Shown: positions 24,446 through 37,060 of the stretch, in pieces
Layout: every line of letters starts with the position of its first letter
Position numbering within the stretch: the first letter of the stretch is position 1
Source: Dryomyza anilis
Lineage: Eukaryota; Arthropoda; Insecta; Diptera; Dryomyzidae
Length of the DNA: 64,000 nucleotides
Direction of reading: 5' to 3'
NCBI GenBank assembly: GCA_951804985.1
Contig: OX638135.1
Span: forward strand, 70,702,695-70,766,694
Notes under the pieces: generated by a model
What the model saw: the letters and a program-made list of their open reading frames with translations, nothing else
What the model was told of the DNA's origin: nothing
The model's database searches: none
Translations under genes and position numbers: made by a program

Positions 24446-24694
24446 GCCTGCAAGTGCGGGTTGTTTCCAAAGGCACCCACGATACAAGAGTCCATTTCAA
24501 ATCGCGAGGATGCTGGGTCGAGATACGTATATTATCCAAGATTTACCTGGGTCTTGTCGCAAACAACGAAACTACTTATCAGTGTGTTCTGATAAACTGA
24601 CGACATGCTGCAATTTGCCGATTTTAGATGACATTGCGTTCGATGATGATGATCATGTACGCGAGGTCGCTTTAATTCATCAGGAACGGCCGAC

Positions 24695-24905
24695 TGTAAA
24701 ACCATGTGACAACGCCGATCAGAACGGAATACCCGGCAACTTTGAACGATGAATCGGGAGTTCGCTACGAAGAAACGAACCGAGCAGACGCGTTATACTG
24801 ATTTACCAATACTACTTTTTGTTCTCATTAAATAATAAATTATACATAGTCTCTTCATTTTAACGGTTGTGCTTCTTATTAAACGGGAAAAGCGGAGTCT
24901 TTTTA
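24695..24905 (+). repeat. Gypsy 3' LTR
   Basis: Pairs with 22693-22903; followed by the cacg target duplication and then the BEL gag sequence. Confidence 0.9.
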
Positions 24906-25234
24906 CACGGCAAACGGCAGCTGTGGTGGTAGAAGTTACGCTGAGCTGGTGAGGAAGCTCGTTAAAAGCGGTTAAATTGGCTACGTAAGTCTTAAATATG
25001 GTCCTATATTTTTCTTTGACAACAGGAATATCTTCATCATCGGAACAGTCTTCCTTGGAATCCAGGAATTGCAGACACCAATTATATTTGGTTTTAAATG
25101 TGGACCAAAGAGATTTCATCACTGAATATTTCCAGTGAGAATTTGGTATGGTTGTCAACCGAAATGTCATTAAATGATGACTGAAATTCGACCAGTGCAC
25201 CTGCTGCACGGATAAAAAAATCCAAAGCAGTCAT

Positions 25235-26954
25235 GTTGGATTGAATTAAAAAGAAGCCCGAAAAAAAAATTAAAATTCAGCAGAAATAATCAACAGTATA
25301 GATTCAATTTATTTATGTTGCTTCAAGGATGGAAGCAAACACAAAAAAAATCAAATAAGTGTCTTCAAATATAAATGTGAATTCTTAAAACAATTTAAAA
25401 TCAAAAATTTTAACTAACAAAATTTTAAAACTTCAAAAAATTTAAGAATTAAATTTGTCGTAAAATATTTTAAATTTGAAAAATCAAAAATGTGTTGTAT
25501 TTTAAATTGTTTTACGTTGTAAAACAATTTAAAATAAATAAAAAAAATGTGCTGAAAAAGAAACTAAATATTTCAAAATAATTTAAAGATTTAATATAAT
25601 TATGATAATAAACAATATAATTATAAGAAATATGAATATTATATAGGGCTTAACTTGGACGGAACTCGTTGCTAAAAATTTGTAAAAAATAAAAACAACA
25701 AATGCACTTATAAATTTACTTTAAATTTATTTTTATAGAAATGATAATCACATATGTTTACCACGATAATTTGCACTTGTGAAATTATTTAAATTATTGA
25801 AAATATTTTATTTTCGCCACTACTGGCTTGAGCAATCAAATATTTAAAATTTGAGTCAAAGCAGCAGAGTCCAATGTTGCTGCAGCAGGTTGATACGATG
25901 AGTCAATTCACTTCGTCGTCACGAAAAGATCGGAGAGAATCGCACAAGTATTGCGAGAGAGAGGTCCAGTGTCAAAAATACGATCGCATACACTCACGTA
26001 AATGATATGTCCAACGATGCGATAATTTCCACTCAATACCGGCTCTCCATCGATATGCAATGGTTAGTTCAGACGACAATATTTTCCAGCGAGAGAAAGC
26101 ACTCTACCGATCACTCACGAATTGTGTGCAGTATGGAAATCACAATTAAAAAGCAATCATTCGTTTAAAATAAACTATGCTGCACTCTGTCAGAGTAGCA
26201 GCAGTTTATATTAAAGTCACTCAAAAAGACTTAAGGCACGAACGCGACGCGAAATAAATGCAACGCTGGACGTGCTCTCTGGAAGAGAGGCAGTCGTCTC
26301 TCAACTTAAAGGTGGTTCTCACTAATCATGAGGAGTGTATGTATGTGACGAAACAATAGCGAAAGAACTAGAGTTGCCACGTTACAAATTAAATTTTTAA
26401 AATAATTTTTCTTTTAAATTGTATGTTTAATGAGTCAAAATGGACTCAAAAAAGCGTTTTAAAATTATTTTATCAAAAATCACTAAGGGAAGTTTGAGTT
26501 TTGGCAACTTTTACACGATTTAATTAACTAATTTTTAAGCACACACTTTTCGCAAATAGGAGGATGGTAACCACGAAACAATACGAAATGCACTCAATTC
26601 AACGACGTTTGAATTGTTTAACATGGAGCACGAAGTCAGAAATGGACTTAATTATAATAATTTTGTAAAAATTAAATATAAATTAAATAATTATTATAAT
26701 TACGTAAAAAAAAAAATACCTTCTTCCTAGAGGATTTCGTGTTTCTTTGATATATATGTATGTGGAATATGCGTTGTAAACGTCTCTATCCTTTGTTTTA
26801 TTTGTTTGTCCGTCCGAAACTTCGCTTTGGTAATGCAGTCAGCTGGAGCGGCGCAATACAATTTTTATGTTTGGAGTTTATTTTGTTTATTCTGAATGGA
26901 ATAAAAACTTTTTAATTAATTTTGAATTATTGATCCGGTTCGATTGGACCAAAA
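25235..26954 (-). other. BEL/Pao 5' leader and unassigned sequence
   Basis: Between the gag start and the right LTR lie about 1.7 kb with no coding frame. The putative primer site is at about 26936-26953. This is long for a leader, so some of it may be another insertion. Confidence 0.45.
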
Positions 26955-27427
26955 TGTCAAAATTAATTAAAACGCAGAAATTTATGTTTTATCACTATTT
27001 TATTTGAGCAAATATATTTTACTTAAAGGACAAACAAAAGCGTGTGCCATATAGTGTTAAGAAATGTTGGATTGGATTCAGATATGGAAATCCAATCCAA
27101 TAAAGGGTTTTTCAATAAGAGCGCTACAAAAGTTTTTTAAGGGGTTTTCAGAAACAGAAACGCTACAAAAGTAGAGCGACAGGGACAGCAAACGACGCCA
27201 AATTTCTTGCCGCTCTTTTGACATTTCTCTTCAGTAAGGTTTGCCATTTCATGATGGAAAGATATACGAGTCGAAATTATTAAAATTTTCTCCCGAAATT
27301 CGAATTCGTATATATTTCCATCATGAAATAGCAAACCTTACTGAAGAGAAATGTCAAAAGCGCAAGAAATATGGCGTCGTTTGCTGTCCCTGTCGCTCTA
27401 CTTTTGTAGCGTCCCTGTTTAAAAACC

Positions 27428-27518
<91 letters not shown>

Positions 27519-27744
27519 AATTATAAAATGTAATTTTATGATGGATTGATGAGATATGTTGATTCTTACGATGTTGTTTCTTCGGTGGGTGGCAGCAAAG
27601 AGATCGAGCTCTGCGCAATTGCAGCCCCGAGAACCTCAAAGAAGGAGAGTTGTAAAAGAAGTGACGAAATATACCTCTTGACGTTTGACCTGTCACAGAA
27701 TGTACAAGGTTTACACAAGGTTTACAAGAGTTTGTGCGTAAACA
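26955..27744 (-). repeat. BEL/Pao 5' LTR, interrupted by a MITE
   Basis: 26955-27102 matches 20640-20795 and 27516-27744 matches 20956-21173. Between them is a foldback MITE (27103-27430) followed by (TA)n (27431-27515). Confidence 0.75.
27103..27430. mobile_element. 328-bp foldback MITE, Tc1/mariner-like
   Basis: Nearly the whole element is one inverted repeat. The first half contains agcgacagggacagcaaacg and tctcttcagtaaggtttgcc, and the second half their complements. Termini AAGGGTTTTT and AAAAACCCTT are flanked by TA on both sides (27101-27102 and 27431-27432). The right TA merges with a (TA)n tract, so the duplication is suggestive only. The RNA would fold into a hairpin of about 130 bp or more. 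Confidence 0.8.
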
Positions 27745-28690
27745 GTATCAAAGCTGCATTCAGAGCCTTCAACAGTTGCGAAACTGACATTTTTGGCAGT
27801 TATTCAAATAACAATTCAAATATGAATTTATTCAATAATTTTTCAATCTTTATTAAAAAAAGAACAAACATTTTAAACATTTGTTAATATAAATTTATTC
27901 AAAATAAAAATTGCTAATAAATTTGAAATGCTTATCATACAAACCAAATTTATTCGTTATTCAAAATGTATGAATAAAAAATAAAAAATTAATGAATAAA
28001 CAAATCGAGCTTCTTATTCTGAATAAACATATAAAACAATTTATTAATTTTTTCGTAAGAAAAATTAAAATAATTTATTCGTTAGTTATTGATTCTTTGT
28101 GTTCATAGTTGTATATATATTTTATGTTTGTAAAGGTTTGCAAAGGTATACTTTATTGTTTTTGTTTCAAATGTTTCAGTGAAGAAATATTTTCAATGAA
28201 TTCTCTAAAAAATGAATACAAAAGTCTAACAAAAATGAATGACGTGAATGACATCGTCCATGTTACATCATGCATGAAGTGGAGGACATTTCTATAAAAA
28301 TGTCATCTATTCTTTGCAGAGCGAAAATGCTATCGGTCATCGATGTTTCTGACCTGCCATATGTGAATTACTGAGGATTTATTGATGACATTTCCTGCTG
28401 GGTGTCTATGTCAATGTCGGGTAGAGCTCATACAGCTCATCTTTGTGTATCGAACAAGGTTCCTTTGAAATAAAAATAGTGTTTGTACCGTCTTTTGACA
28501 CCAGATTTTTTATATTTGACTGCAAACTGCGTATCCCAAAGGTGATGGTACAAAGCGGAATCTAGGTCAGCGAACCCGTATTTTACTAAAATCGTTTAAA
28601 ATCAGAAGATGGGGAAAAATTGTTTATTTTTTGTACTACTGTATTTGGTAAAAGTTTTTCATGTTTTAATGGTATTTGAATAAAATTGAT
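27745..28690. other. AT-rich spacer, no gene seen
   Basis: Contains many attcaaat/gaataaa words around 27790-28090, reminiscent of the MITE at 3806-4443, but I could not define ends. Confidence 0.5.
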
Positions 28691-28696
28691 TAACTT

Positions 28697-28714
28697 TTTA
28701 TTACATTATTTATT
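28697..28714 (-). promoter_or_regulatory. Poly(A) signals of the NT5DC-like gene
   Basis: On the minus strand AATAAA occurs at 28714-28709 and again at 28702-28697, about 85-100 bases after the stop codon at 28798-28800. This is a normal distance for cleavage signals. Confidence 0.6.
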
Positions 28715-28797
28715 TAATGGCACAAACTTTAACTGAAACTACACAAGCTATGAGATTAATAATTTTCAATAATATTCTGATTGTGTTTGGGAAGACA

Positions 28798-30989
<2,192 letters not shown>

Positions 30990-32470
30990 CTTAGTTAACG
31001 TATTATAGTAAATATAAAAAAAGTTAAAATTGTAAATTTTATCTGAAAAATATAGCTTATTTTAATTTTTAAATCTGAGCCTTTTTCCATCCTTCCTTGG
31101 TTCATTTAAAAAAATATTATTAAAGAGTTGGGGGTCTATCTGAAACACTCAATGTCTTAGAAATTTACTTTAGAAAAGTTGATTTTAATCTACATTTAAT
31201 TATAACATGTATCATTTAAAGCCCAGATAATTACAATATTCGCATTTTTATTGGGACGTTAAAAGATTTTTCTTATAAAAGTAAGGAATAAAATTGTTTT
31301 TAAACATTTTTATTAACCACAGTTTTTTTCGATTTTTGTTACTCATATTTTTTTTTAATGCATCATAATGTAAAAAAAAATTATTTAATTGGGGGCTATT
31401 TTTTTATTTTTACTTTGGTACACGTTGAAAAAAAAAGGCTCTCCCAAACATAATTTTGCAGGCATTAACATGTATGTTCGGAATTTATGTAAATATAATA
31501 TAAAATTGACTGATAAATCATTTGTAAACAGGGTTGTATTGAGACTTGAATTTTAATCTTGCCACTTAAAATGGTGTATGTTCTAATAGAAATAAATTAA
31601 TAACTACTACCAAACAAAATAAATATTTGAACCCAAATATAAATAAGTTCAAAATAAAACATGACTTGGAACGACCTGAATATACATATGTTTCCAGAGA
31701 AACATATCAGTTGTTTAAGTTCAAAAAGTAGTATGTTTGCATACAAACATATCTAAATATTTTTGGAATGAAATCCTAAAAAATATATATATTGTTTTTT
31801 TTTATTAATTTTTATTCAAGACCTTTAAAAATAAGCAAATCCAGAAAACCTTTAACCTTTCGGGTTGATTAAATTTGACACAAAAATTTGCGGGCACATC
31901 TTAGCGCTTTTGAATATAAACTTATAGGCCCTTATGTTATATAAATCCGTTCGCGTGCTTCACTTTTTATGAAAGCCGTCAAAGATAGAGTTCGGTAACG
32001 CTATATTGGTTTAAAATTCTAAGGAATTGTTTATTTATAAAATATAGTAAAGTGAACTTATTCTTGACTTATGACATAATATTTCAATATATTTCATATA
32101 ATTAAGTATTTATAGCGAAAAACATATTTTGAAGAAATTGTGATATTTTGAACATTTAAGGCGAATTTTAAATTTAAAAGTGCTCCCGTATTTTTGATAC
32201 TATAATAAAAATTAAACCAACCAAATGAAGTAAAACTGCGTTTACAGTTATTTATTTCGTGATCCCGTTTTCTTTTGAATGAAAGAGGAGAATCATTTAT
32301 TCTTCAATATCCTTTGAAATTGCCAATTAATAATTCCGAAAAAAATATATGTTATGGAGTGATATATTTAGTATCTCATATCGAAATTTTATCCCTTTTG
32401 CTGTATTAGTTAACGAATAAAAAATATAAGAATTCTTTCTCCAACATAAATTTAATACATCGTCCATCAG
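30990..32470. other. Intronic or intergenic AT-rich sequence
   Basis: No exon-like sequence was found for the upstream part of the NT5DC-like gene. 31395-31470 (ggctctcccaaacataattt) is an inverted match to about 62530-62600, marking a dispersed repeat. Confidence 0.55.
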
Positions 32471-32492
32471 AAAAAAAGTGTTCGATATACAT

Positions 32493-32592
32493 ACAAAAAT
32501 CAAAAAGATTTGAATAAAAGAACTAAAATAAAGATACACGTGTCTCTCACTTTTTTAGTTTATGATCTTTTCGCGATTTGCAGAGGCAAAAC
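32493..32592. repeat. Left arm of a 3.4-kb-spaced inverted repeat
   Basis: Reverse complement of 35894-35995 with a few differences (shared agagacacgtgtatctttat and ttttattcaaat). The arms enclose the SINE, RTE derivative and dispersed repeat of 33-35.6 kb. Confidence 0.8.
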
Positions 32593-32999
32593 AATATATC
32601 ATTTACATCCTTCTCGGCACTTCATGGTCACTTTTTAGTCCTTTCAAACAGCTCACTTTTTTAAACAACTCTATTTGAGTTTAAAATTAAAAAGTGACAA
32701 TTACTTTGTGGCGAAATTCGTCAATTTGTACAGTGCTAGGTCTAAGTTTTATATGAAAAACTATATACATAAAATAATTACAAAAAGTAAAAAAATAGTG
32801 ATAAAATCGAATATCCTCTGAGATAATTATTAGCTATTTTTATCAGCTATTCACCAAGAAAAATAATCCCAATAGTGAAACTCCTGTGGTGATTATAAAT
32901 TCAGACCAACGAAAACGCATTAGTCTCTGTTGATCTGGCAACAATGAGTATTTTAAGTAACACTATAAAAATAGTATAAAAATAAGCGAAATATCAATC

Positions 33000-33970
33000 T
33001 TGGCACGATGTCCTCCATTGTTGATGAATATATTGTAGATATTGACCGGGGCGTATACATAACAGTGATTTGAAACATATTTTTAATTTTATTTAAGTTA
33101 AATGTATTTCATTTTTTTAAATTTAATTAAATGCGTGATCATAAAACTTATATAAACCATTATAATAATAATATAATAGTTTGGCGCTACAGTCCTGTAT
33201 AGAACTTCGGCCGAGCTCTCTCACCATTTTGAGCTGTGCGTGTTATATTTGTACTCAAAGTGGTGGGACCTACAGTTTATTGCCGAATCCGAACGGCGGG
33301 TGAGGGCTTTTTCATACGCAATGGTTTTACTCTCGTAGGTTTGCCATTTACTGACGAGAGGTAGCGCGGTATAGAAAAATGTTTCTATGAAAAGATGTTG
33401 TTAGCCCCAGTCCAGGCTTGAACCGGGGACCTTTCGGCTCGCAGTCCAACGCACTAACCACTGAGCTACCGCGGCACCATTGGTTTTATTAAAATGTGTT
33501 AATTAGTTACAAAGATATAAATAATTATCTAATATAGTACTTTGGTGTTTCAATTCTCATAACATTGTTTGAGTTGAGAAATCAAAAAAACTAAGTACAC
33601 ATTAATTTTTTTATTTTTCGGTCACCATCTATCTACAAAAATTCATCAAAAACGGAGGGAGACTTCATCGAAATATTTTTTTTAATCGATGAAGGAAACT
33701 CCAGGGTCGTATACGTAACATAAATTTGAAAAATATATTTAACTTTATCTATATATTTAACTTTATTTATGGTTAAGCTTATATAAACCATTAGTTTCAT
33801 TAAAATAAAAAACTAATAAAAAACTTTGATGTTTCAATTATCATAATTCTCTGTTGGAGATAGGAAATCTTAAAAACTAAATACTCAGATATTGCTTATT
33901 TTTCGGTCACTACCTATCCACAAAATTTCATCAAAATCGGAAGACATCGTGTCAAGATTGACATTTCTGA
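33000..33970. repeat. Diverged internal repeats bounded by short inverted ends
   Basis: caatcttggcacgatgtcctc near 33002 is inverted near 33960 (gaagacatcgtgtcaagatt). Inside, a block with aacttatataaaccatt (near 33147 and 33777) and tttttcggtcac (near 33615 and 33900) occurs twice. A SINE sits in the first block. Confidence 0.65.
33162..33475 (-). mobile_element. SINE with 6-bp TSD
   Basis: Full-length minus-strand copy: the tRNA-like head is at the right end (complement of gccgcggtagctc at 33475) with a near-consensus B box, and the ATT-rich tail is at the left. Flanks accatt at 33156-33161 and 33476-33481. The paralogous block near 33777-33805 lacks the SINE and shows the empty site. Confidence 0.88.
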
Positions 33971-34094
33971 CGTCGAATGAGTTAGTTCTTATATTTAAGA
34001 AACATTATTTTTACAATATTTTGTATATCTCATTTAGATTTATATTATATATGACAACATTTTGAGTTTTATTTATATTTAATGTTTCCAACTG

Positions 34095-34857
34095 AATGGT
34101 GTAGTGCATGCGCAATTCAGTAACCGACTTCTTTTAGTTAACATAGCCTCTCCTACACAATTCCTAGTCTCACCTTCACGTTGTTGAACCCCGTTAACCG
34201 AGACAGAGATATTGGTCCTCAAAAATGGGGGTTGTGCGTTGGGCTTGTGACCCGCCAATTCAACGAAAACAGACAACATGCCTCGGATACCGACCCGAAA
34301 ACATGATGACAACCTATGCAAGCATATAAAGGACCATGATTTACGGATAAGCACCTGGAATATCCGAACCCTTTATAGGGAAGGTGCGACTATCCAGCTG
34401 GTTGATATCCTCGAAAGATACAAGGCTGACATCATCGCAATCTAGGAAATGCGATGGACTGGCAGCCCTGTCCTTGCCAACATCGATGAACGAGCTTTAG
34501 GAGCGTTTGAGAGAAAGATTCTTCGGAAAATCTATGGCCCGATATGCGTTGAAGATGAGTATAGAATCAGATGGAACGACGAGCTGTATGAGCCCTACGT
34601 CGATATTAACATAGTCAGGCGCATAAAGATCCAGCACCAACGCTGGCTCGGACATGTCGAGCATATGGGTGAAAGCGCTCCAACAAAACAGGAATTCAAT
34701 TCTGTACCAAGTGGTGGTCAACGTAGTAGGGGCCGTTCGAATCTCCGGTGAAGCGACTAAGTGCGAGACAACCTGACAACACTTGAAGTGCAAAACTGGC
34801 GCAAGCGCGCCCAATGCAGATAAGACTGGCGACGTATAATTGGTGCGGCCGAAGTAA
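34095..34857 (+). mobile_element. 763-bp internally deleted RTE derivative with 11-bp TSD
   Basis: Starts with the RTE 5' leader, goes through the start of the APE endonuclease (frame near 34340-34460: STWNIRTLYREGA, then a stop in the IA-I-EMRWTG region), and jumps directly into the last RT-proximal part (34449-34751: LGAFERKILRKIYGPIC, IKIQHQRWLGHVEHM). All of the catalytic RT is missing. Flanks are gtttccaactg at 34084-34094 and 34858-34868, so this deleted form itself was probably inserted by target-primed reverse transcription. Confidence 0.82.
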
Positions 34858-34869
34858 GTTTCCAACTGC

Positions 34870-35606
34870 AAGGAAATGCAAATATTTATACCCTACACTA
34901 AGAGTGAAAGGGTATATTCAGTTTGGGACGCCGTTTGTAACACCCAGAAGGAAGCATCTCCGGTATGGAAAAGTATATATATTCTTGATCAGCATGATCT
35001 CCTGAGTCGATTTAGCGATGTCCGTCTGTCTGTCTGCCTGTCCGTCCATCTGTCTGTCTGTTGAAATCACGATTACAGAAAAAGTAGAAGAGCTAGAGCA
35101 ATGAAACTTTAGATTTAGATTACTTATATATTTAAGCTGTCTGAACAAGAAAATTGGCATGATCGGTTTATTGTGACCTGAGAACCGACCGCTTATGTTG
35201 AAATACCTCATATAAAATTTACATCTACAAATCAATATTACTGTATACATGCTTAGGAAAACTTTTTTTGGTCAAATATATATTGACATCATACTCTAAG
35301 ACATGAAAATGATGTTTTTCGGCGAAACGACTTGTGGTTTCCAAAAAAAAATATCGAAATTCGGTACACCTACTCATTTGTAAATATGGGTATCAAATGA
35401 AAGGATATTCTTCAGCGATGGAAAGTTTGTAGTTATTTTCAGGATTCGTATACACTGATGACCTATATACCACTTTGAATGGTAACCACACATATGTGTA
35501 GGGTATTTATAGTCGGCTTAGACCGACTATAATTTTGATAATCCTAACTATCATAAGAACACCTACTTTAAAATTTCCTATGTGATCTAACCTTCCCTAC
35601 TGGTTT
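34870..35606. repeat. Dispersed repeat with terminal and internal palindromes
   Basis: Begins tataccctacactaagagtg near a complementary gggtata, holds a run of tctgtctg/tccgtcc words at 35020-35062, and ends with the palindrome atagtcggcttagaccgact near 35510. A partial inverted copy is at 14022-14430. Noncoding. Confidence 0.75.
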
Positions 35607-35893
35607 TTAATTCTGAATTTTTAAAAGAAGCTAAATTTTATTTTTGTGGTTATCAGTAGCTATTTACTAGAATTGTTTCATTATAATGAAATCCATTCAC
35701 TTTATAAGAAAAAGACGAAAGCATAATAATAAACAAAAATTGAAAGCTTTTTGTTTATTATTATACTTTCGCTTTCAACCAAAATTGTTTTAAGTGTAAA
35801 GTTCTTCAAAATCACAAATACATATAAAGTTTTTGATAGTGTGCATTTGGCCTTCACTGATATAGACCGATAGATGGATCAACATGATTTAAT

Positions 35894-35995
35894 GTTTTGC
35901 CTCTGGAAATCGCGTAAAAGATCATAAACTAAAAAAGTGAGAGACACGTGTATCTTTATTTAAGTCCTTTTATTCAAATGTTTTTGATTTTTGTA
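35894..35995. repeat. Right arm of the inverted repeat with 32493-32592
   Basis: Inverted match to 32493-32592. The truncated Copia element begins immediately after this arm. Confidence 0.8.
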
Positions 35996-36759
35996 GTTGC
36001 CGTAGAGACACGGGATATGTTGACTACATTCAGTGCTCTCAAGGTTAAATTAGTGGAAGAGTGTGCACGTAGACGCGAGAAAAATGTAATGGCTGAGTGT
36101 GAAAACAGTACACAGGCATTTGCTGCATGAACGCACATAAAGAAAAATTCAAAAGTAAATAATGGAAGCAGCATCTTCGAATATAGGAATAAACTCGCAA
36201 ACGTCAATTGTTATAATTGCGAGCGATTCGGGCATTTCGCCTCAAAGTGTAAAAATTCGAAAAAATTTCAACAAAAAGAACAAAAAGATAACAGAACTAA
36301 ACAATCGTTCTCTATGCTATGTTCTGCTTCGTCGCAGTCTCTTGTGCGTGCATCTTGGTGCGTTGACAGTGGCGCAACTGCGCACATGTGTTGTGATCGT
36401 TCATTCTTTTCAACATTCAAAGAGCAGAAAGAGAGGATAACGTTGGCAGGCGACAACTACATCGAAGCAGATGAGCGAGGAGATGTTCGTGTTGAATGAG
36501 TTTGTTTTATGCAACGTTTTGTGCTAATGTATCATAGGTTCCTGCATTGCAAAACATTTTCCTTTTAGGAGACAGAGCAGTTGACAATGGACATACAGTC
36601 ATTTTCGATAAACAACATGCAATAATCAATAACAAATTTGGCAACAACAATTTAAGAAACGGGCTTTTTCTGTTCGAAAAAAAGCAAACAAATGTTTTAA
36701 TGCAAATGTAAAAATGGCATCACTGATACAGCCATTTTAATTTTTCAAGTCTAAAAGAA

Positions 36760-37060
36760 GCCGCGGTAGCTCAGTGGTTAGTGCGTTGGACTTCCAACAG
36801 AAAGGTCCGCGGTTCAAACATGAACTGATACTAACAACATCTTTTCATAGAAACATTTTTCTATACCGCGCTACCTGTCGGCAGTAAATGGCAAACCTAC
36901 GAGAGTAAAACATTGCCTATGAAAATCTCTCACCCGCCGTTCGGATTCGGCAATAAACTGTAGGTCCCACCACATTGAGAACAAATATAACACGCACAGA
37001 TCAAAAAGGTGAGAGAGCTCGGTTCTTATAGGACTGTAGTGCCAAACTATTATTATAATT
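36760..37060 (+). mobile_element. SINE inserted in Copia, 8-bp TSD
   Basis: Head gccgcggtagctcagtgg and the usual body, ending in tattattataatt. Flanks taaaagaa at 36752-36759 and 37061-37068. Removing it rejoins Copia pre-integrase codons (SLKE to MSNKK). Confidence 0.88.

Larger units (their letters stand above)
22693..24905 (+). mobile_element. Complete but pol-deleted Gypsy element, 4-bp TSD
   Basis: Two 211-bp LTRs (22693-22903 and 24695-24905) bound 1.8 kb of leader, gag and protease. The flanks are cacg at 22689-22692 and cacg at 24906-24909. The LTRs start tgtaaaacc and end ttttta, and differ at about 7 of 211 positions by eye. Reverse transcriptase, RNase H and integrase are missing between 24445 and 24694. 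It lies in the opposite orientation inside the BEL gag. Confidence 0.9.
21864..25234 (-). pseudogene. BEL/Pao gag (and start of protease region), split
   Basis: Gag builds the particle of this reverse-transcribing element. The likely start codon is at 25232-25234 on the minus strand. The N-terminal part runs to 24910, is split by a Gypsy element, and resumes at 22692. There the frame reads FAGDYAAWPTFRDF, then after a shift RLYHLMQKVSGDARDIV and GFELAWRNLKDVYENKRAL, the pattern of the BEL/Pao gag domain DUF1759. A zinc-knuckle-like region at about 21865-22000 (FQCFVNCLNRSHE) follows. At least three frameshifts or stops are present. Downstream to 21174 is degraded protease-like sequence; no RT follows. 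Confidence 0.82.
20640..27744 (-). mobile_element. Defective BEL/Pao LTR retrotransposon
   Basis: Two long direct repeats (20640-21173 and 26955-27744) share their ends and internal order: aaaattaattaaaacgcaga, a (TA)n tract, then gacctgtcacagaatgta and a gtaaaca end. They bound a minus-strand BEL-type gag. Next to the right repeat (the 5' LTR) on the minus strand comes tggtccaatcgaaccgg, a plausible tRNA primer site two to three bases inside the LTR. Next to the left repeat is a purine-rich aaagtggaaggcaa, a plausible polypurine tract. Reverse transcriptase and integrase are deleted. No matching target duplication was found, so the ends may be rearranged. It hosts a Gypsy element and a MITE. 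Confidence 0.75.
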
